Positions 5,658 to 7,368 of a stretch of DNA of 7,368 nt are shown here, piece after piece. The translations under genes were made by a program, and so were the position numbers. The DNA is from Flavobacteriia bacterium (lineage in GTDB: Bacteria > Bacteroidota > Bacteroidia > Flavobacteriales > Flavobacteriaceae): contig JAHBAN010000055.1 of assembly GCA_018500075.1 (NCBI GenBank), positions 1 through 7,368 of the forward strand, read 5' to 3'. The notes below the pieces were generated by a model. That model saw nothing but the letters and a program-made list of their open reading frames with translations, did no database searches and was not told where the DNA came from. Positions within the stretch are counted from its first letter, which is position 1; each line of letters begins with the position of its first letter.

Positions 5658-6140
5658 TTACCCGTTGAGGCGGTATCCGCTCCGCTTCAGACAGCCCGCC
5701 TGATAGCCCCTGCGCTGACCGCGTGGCCCCTCGATCGTGATTTCGCAAGCCTGCGGCAGCGCAGCACTCCACCGATAGTTGTTTTGCAAACATCTGGCCC
5801 CCATGTATCTCAGCGTCTTGTGGCGGGCCTGCACGACAGTCAAACACCGCTGCGGCAGCGTCATCTTGCGCACAGCCGGCGGCATAGGCCGATGTTCGAT
5901 GTGGCCAGACCGCGGTGCGCCATGGCCCTTTTGCGGGCCGGGGCCGGGGCCAGCGCGGCGGGCCTCATGCCCATGACGGTCGTCATGGCGGTCCTTAAGC
6001 GCCGTCCCGATCAGAACAAGCGCCATAATCCCCGCAAGCGCGCGCGCCGTATCCCGGTCATCCGCGCGCAGAGGAGCAGCCGGAAGCGAGGCCGCCAAGA
6101 GCGACCCCAAGGCAATCGCAGTTATGAATTTACGTGACAT
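5658..6140 (-). CDS. Exported hypothetical protein with two tandem Cys-pair repeats
   Basis: I do not recognise a named family. The protein has 160 aa. Residues 1-26 form a signal peptide (MSRKFITAIALGSLLAASLP, cleavage probably after the Ala of LRA). A second hydrophobic stretch, 35-48 (ALAGIMALVLIGTAL), could be a membrane helix. Residues 51-88 are rich in His, Arg, Gly and Pro (H52, H56, H58, H73, H80, H83). The C-terminal part has two similar units, 95-124 and 128-158. Each begins LPQxC and has a second Cys exactly 18 residues later, followed by Leu (C99/C117, C132/C150), then Tyr-Arg. Two periplasmic disulfides are plausible. The ATG at 6140 has AAAGG upstream. It is divergent from the exported protein at 6315 and upstream of rnhB on the same strand. 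The gene call is firm; the function is unknown. Confidence 0.8.
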   Translation of the reverse strand: MSRKFITAIALGSLLAASLPAAPLRADDRDTARALAGIMALVLIGTALKDRHDDRHGHEARRAGPGPGPQKGHGAPRSGHIEHRPMPPAVRKMTLPQRCLTVVQARHKTLRYMGARCLQNNYRWSAALPQACEITIEGPRGQRRGYQAGCLKRSGYRLNG

Positions 6141-6314
6141 AAGAGACTTTCCTTTCGGTGTTCAAACGGCCTGCACCTCATCATGCACACCGGACACTGC
6201 CAAAGTCGGCCGCCCCTTGATGACAGGCAATAACAGCCCCCCGCTATTTGATAGCACGCGCCGCGCCCGCCTATGGATATTGAATATCAAAGCCAAAACG
6301 CGCAGTCTGGCCCT
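6141..6314. promoter_or_regulatory. Divergent promoter region between two exported-protein genes
   Basis: This 174-bp stretch must hold promoters for both directions. For the minus gene, AAAGG (complement of 6151-6155) is the ribosome site. For the plus gene, TTGATG (6217-6222) could be a -35, but no -10 sits at good spacing. The most striking local feature is a perfect palindrome at 6276-6288 (separate entry). No hairpin terminator or RNA gene is visible. Confidence 0.45.
6276..6288. promoter_or_regulatory. 13-bp palindrome, candidate operator
   Basis: GATATT-G-AATATC is a perfect inverted repeat centred on 6282, 27 bp before the ATG at 6315 and in the divergent promoter region. It is AT-rich in GC-rich surroundings, as operators often are. 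The DNA-binding protein encoded two genes downstream is an obvious candidate to bind here, but OmpR-type proteins more often use direct repeats, so this is a guess. Confidence 0.35.
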
Positions 6315-6599
6315 ATGAAAATCCTCATACCCATATCCGCCGCTCTGGCGCTCTTTGCCGCGCCGCTCCACGCGGCCGATTGCTATGCCGATTACAAGGC
6401 CAAGCAGGACAACCCGCTCAAGCTTCACTATGGCGTCGCCCGGATCACAGGAGACTGCACCACAGCCTCCGCCCGCGCCGAGCTAACCCACCGCCTTGCC
6501 AAAGGCGGCTGGGTGTTGCTCAATGTTGTTTCGATGTTTGACGCCAGCGGCCTTACCGAGAGGAAAGAGAGTGCAGGACCCTTCTATCTCCGTTTCTGA
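6315..6599 (+). CDS. Small exported hypothetical protein (first gene of a pair with a membrane regulator)
   Basis: No named family is recognised, though the text after the signal peptide (ADCYADYKAKQDNPLKLHYG) looks like a conserved hypothetical protein of Rhodobacteraceae. With ATG 6315 it has 94 aa and a clean signal peptide (MKILIPISAALALFAAPLHA, cleavage after residue 20). The mature protein is about 74 aa with two cysteines, C23 and C48, able to form one disulfide, and it ends in the aromatic GPFYLRF. An in-frame ATG at 6273 would put 14 polar residues before the signal peptide and spans the palindrome, so it is less likely. Neither start has a good ribosome site. The 3' end overlaps the next gene by 29 bp in another frame, which suggests translational coupling. 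A role as periplasmic partner of that membrane protein is inference. Confidence 0.75.
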   Translation: MKILIPISAALALFAAPLHAADCYADYKAKQDNPLKLHYGVARITGDCTTASARAELTHRLAKGGWVLLNVVSMFDASGLTERKESAGPFYLRF

Positions 6600-7275
6600 C
6601 CAGATCAGCAGCCCCAATCGCATAGTCCTTATCGGCATCACAGCGATCGTCGCAATCTTGCTCATCGCAGCCATCGTGCTCTTCTTCACCCTCCCCGATG
6701 CCGGCGCCTTCAACGCAAGGGTCGAGCAGCTCTTTGTCGAAAATGACACTCTGACCACTCAAACAGAGGTCAAATTGCTCGAAATTCTGGCCCAGTCCGG
6801 CACAGCCTTCTCCGACACGCTCTCAAGCTATCGCATGGTGATTTTCGTTCTGCTCGTCTTCGCCGCCGCAATGCTCATCGCGGCCTTCGTCTTTCTCGTC
6901 CTGCTTGCCGCCTTCAGCCGCCGCATGGCCGCCGTCGAGCGCTCGGGCATTCAGGTCAATTCGCTCCTGATCAGCCGCGAAGAAAACACAGTCTATCTCA
7001 ACAACATGGGCTTCAAGCTCACAGGCGCAGCCATGGAAACCCTGAGTGTGCTCGCCGAGGCCCGGATGGATGACGATGTCCTCAACGGTGCCGAAATCGA
7101 AGCGGTCATTTCAGGCCGCCTCGCCTCCGATTGCGACGAAGCCGCCGGCGCAACCCGCATCAAGCGCCTGCGCGACACATTGGGCAACCAGCTCGTCTCC
7201 GAACTGCTGATCAAAAACATCGCCCGCCGCGGCTATATCCTCAGCATCGACAAAACCGTCATTCAGGTCCTCTAA
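6571..7275 (+). CDS. Membrane-anchored protein with C-terminal OmpR-type winged-helix domain (putative one-component regulator)
   Basis: Predicted inner-membrane transcription regulator of 234 aa. Residues 18-41 and 88-115 are strongly hydrophobic and flank a 46-residue loop (42-87) likely to be periplasmic. R17 on one side and SRR with R124 after the second helix fit a cytoplasmic N- and C-terminus. Residues about 134-227 resemble the OmpR/PhoB C-terminal domain: a short sheet (TVYLNNMGFKLT), helix (ETLSVLAEA), a middle helix (LNGAEIEAVI), recognition helix (ATRIKRLRDTLG, 194-205) and wing ending RRGYIL (219-224). No receiver domain or histidine kinase is present. The GTG at 6571 is chosen because AGGA lies six bases upstream; an upstream TTG at 6496 in the same frame has no such support. 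It overlaps the small exported gene by 29 bp. The DNA-binding assignment is from pattern, not from a search. Confidence 0.8.
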   Translation: MQDPSISVSDQISSPNRIVLIGITAIVAILLIAAIVLFFTLPDAGAFNARVEQLFVENDTLTTQTEVKLLEILAQSGTAFSDTLSSYRMVIFVLLVFAAAMLIAAFVFLVLLAAFSRRMAAVERSGIQVNSLLISREENTVYLNNMGFKLTGAAMETLSVLAEARMDDDVLNGAEIEAVISGRLASDCDEAAGATRIKRLRDTLGNQLVSELLIKNIARRGYILSIDKTVIQVL

Positions 7276-7310
7276 ATCCGCCCCCCCCTTTTTCTTTCCA
7301 GAAATATCCC

Positions 7311-7368
7311 GGGGGGTGCGGGGGGCTGGCCCCCCGCTTTGGCCTGTGGTGCGGGGGGCTGGCCCCCC
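7311..7368. repeat. Two direct copies of a GC-rich hairpin, probable terminator or intergenic repeat
   Basis: TGCGGGGGGCTGGCCCCCC occurs at 7317-7335 and again at 7350-7368, offset by 33 bp, with the second copy reaching the window end. Each folds into an almost pure G:C stem with a CTGG loop; the first is GCGGGGGG/CCCCCCGC (7318-7325 with 7330-7337) and is followed by only three T's. A C-run at 7281-7288 could also pair with G7311-7316. It starts about 36 bp after the regulator stop, so it may end that transcript. The preceding CCAGAAATATCCCGGGG resembles an intergenic element I remember from many Rhodobacteraceae. Confidence 0.65.

Noticed and set aside
6496..6570. TTG-started extension of the membrane regulator
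   Set aside because: The GTG at 6571 has AGGA at six bases, while the upstream TTG has none, and the extension lies wholly in another frame of the small exported gene.
1..7368. CRISPR array, tRNA or rRNA gene, insertion sequence, prophage, toxin-antitoxin or restriction system
   Set aside because: No regularly spaced repeats other than the two terminal hairpins, no cloverleaf or rRNA signature, no transposase, and the methyltransferase is an orphan CcrM with no restriction partner.

Overview
The window looks like chromosomal DNA from an alphaproteobacterium, most likely of the Rhodobacterales (Roseobacter group). It is GC-rich (about 60% by eye). It carries a CcrM-type GANTC adenine methyltransferase next to rnhB, a mutY / DUF721 / DsbA-like cluster, and GC-rich hairpin repeats of the kind common in that order. 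Assignment to the order rests on remembered gene neighbourhoods and protein style, not on a search. I see no phage, transposon, CRISPR, tRNA or rRNA.

Left part (1-1077, minus strand): a DUF721/DciA-like gene is followed 14 bp later by a membrane-anchored DsbA-like thiol oxidoreductase that runs off the left edge. Across a 54-bp divergent gap lie mutY (adenine glycosylase, 1132-2208, plus) and, 16 bp further, an AlkB-family integral-membrane di-iron hydroxylase (2225-3358, plus). These two are probably one transcript.

Middle (3359-5614): a 428-bp gene-free stretch separates the convergent alkB-type gene and ccrM. It holds inverted repeats and a clear Rho-independent terminator for the minus-strand ccrM. 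Upstream of ccrM is rnhB (RNase HII). Between them is an 88-bp gap with a good sigma-70-like promoter and three GANTC sites inside 39 bp. My hand scan found only five GANTC sites in the whole window, so this cluster strongly suggests methylation-sensitive autoregulation.

Right part (5658-7275): three unnamed genes. A minus-strand gene encodes an exported protein with two tandem Cys-pair repeats. Divergent from it is a two-gene plus-strand unit: a 94-aa exported protein, overlapped by 29 bp by a GTG-started gene. The second gene encodes a protein with two membrane segments followed by an OmpR-type winged-helix DNA-binding domain. That order is the reverse of ToxR/CadC, so this is a candidate one-component membrane transcription regulator with a small periplasmic partner. 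It is the least ordinary part of the window. The window ends in two direct copies of a very GC-rich hairpin.

Most of the rest is housekeeping: base-excision repair (MutY), RNA-DNA hybrid repair (RNase HII), cell-cycle DNA methylation (CcrM), a replication-associated domain (DUF721) and periplasmic thiol chemistry (DsbA-like).
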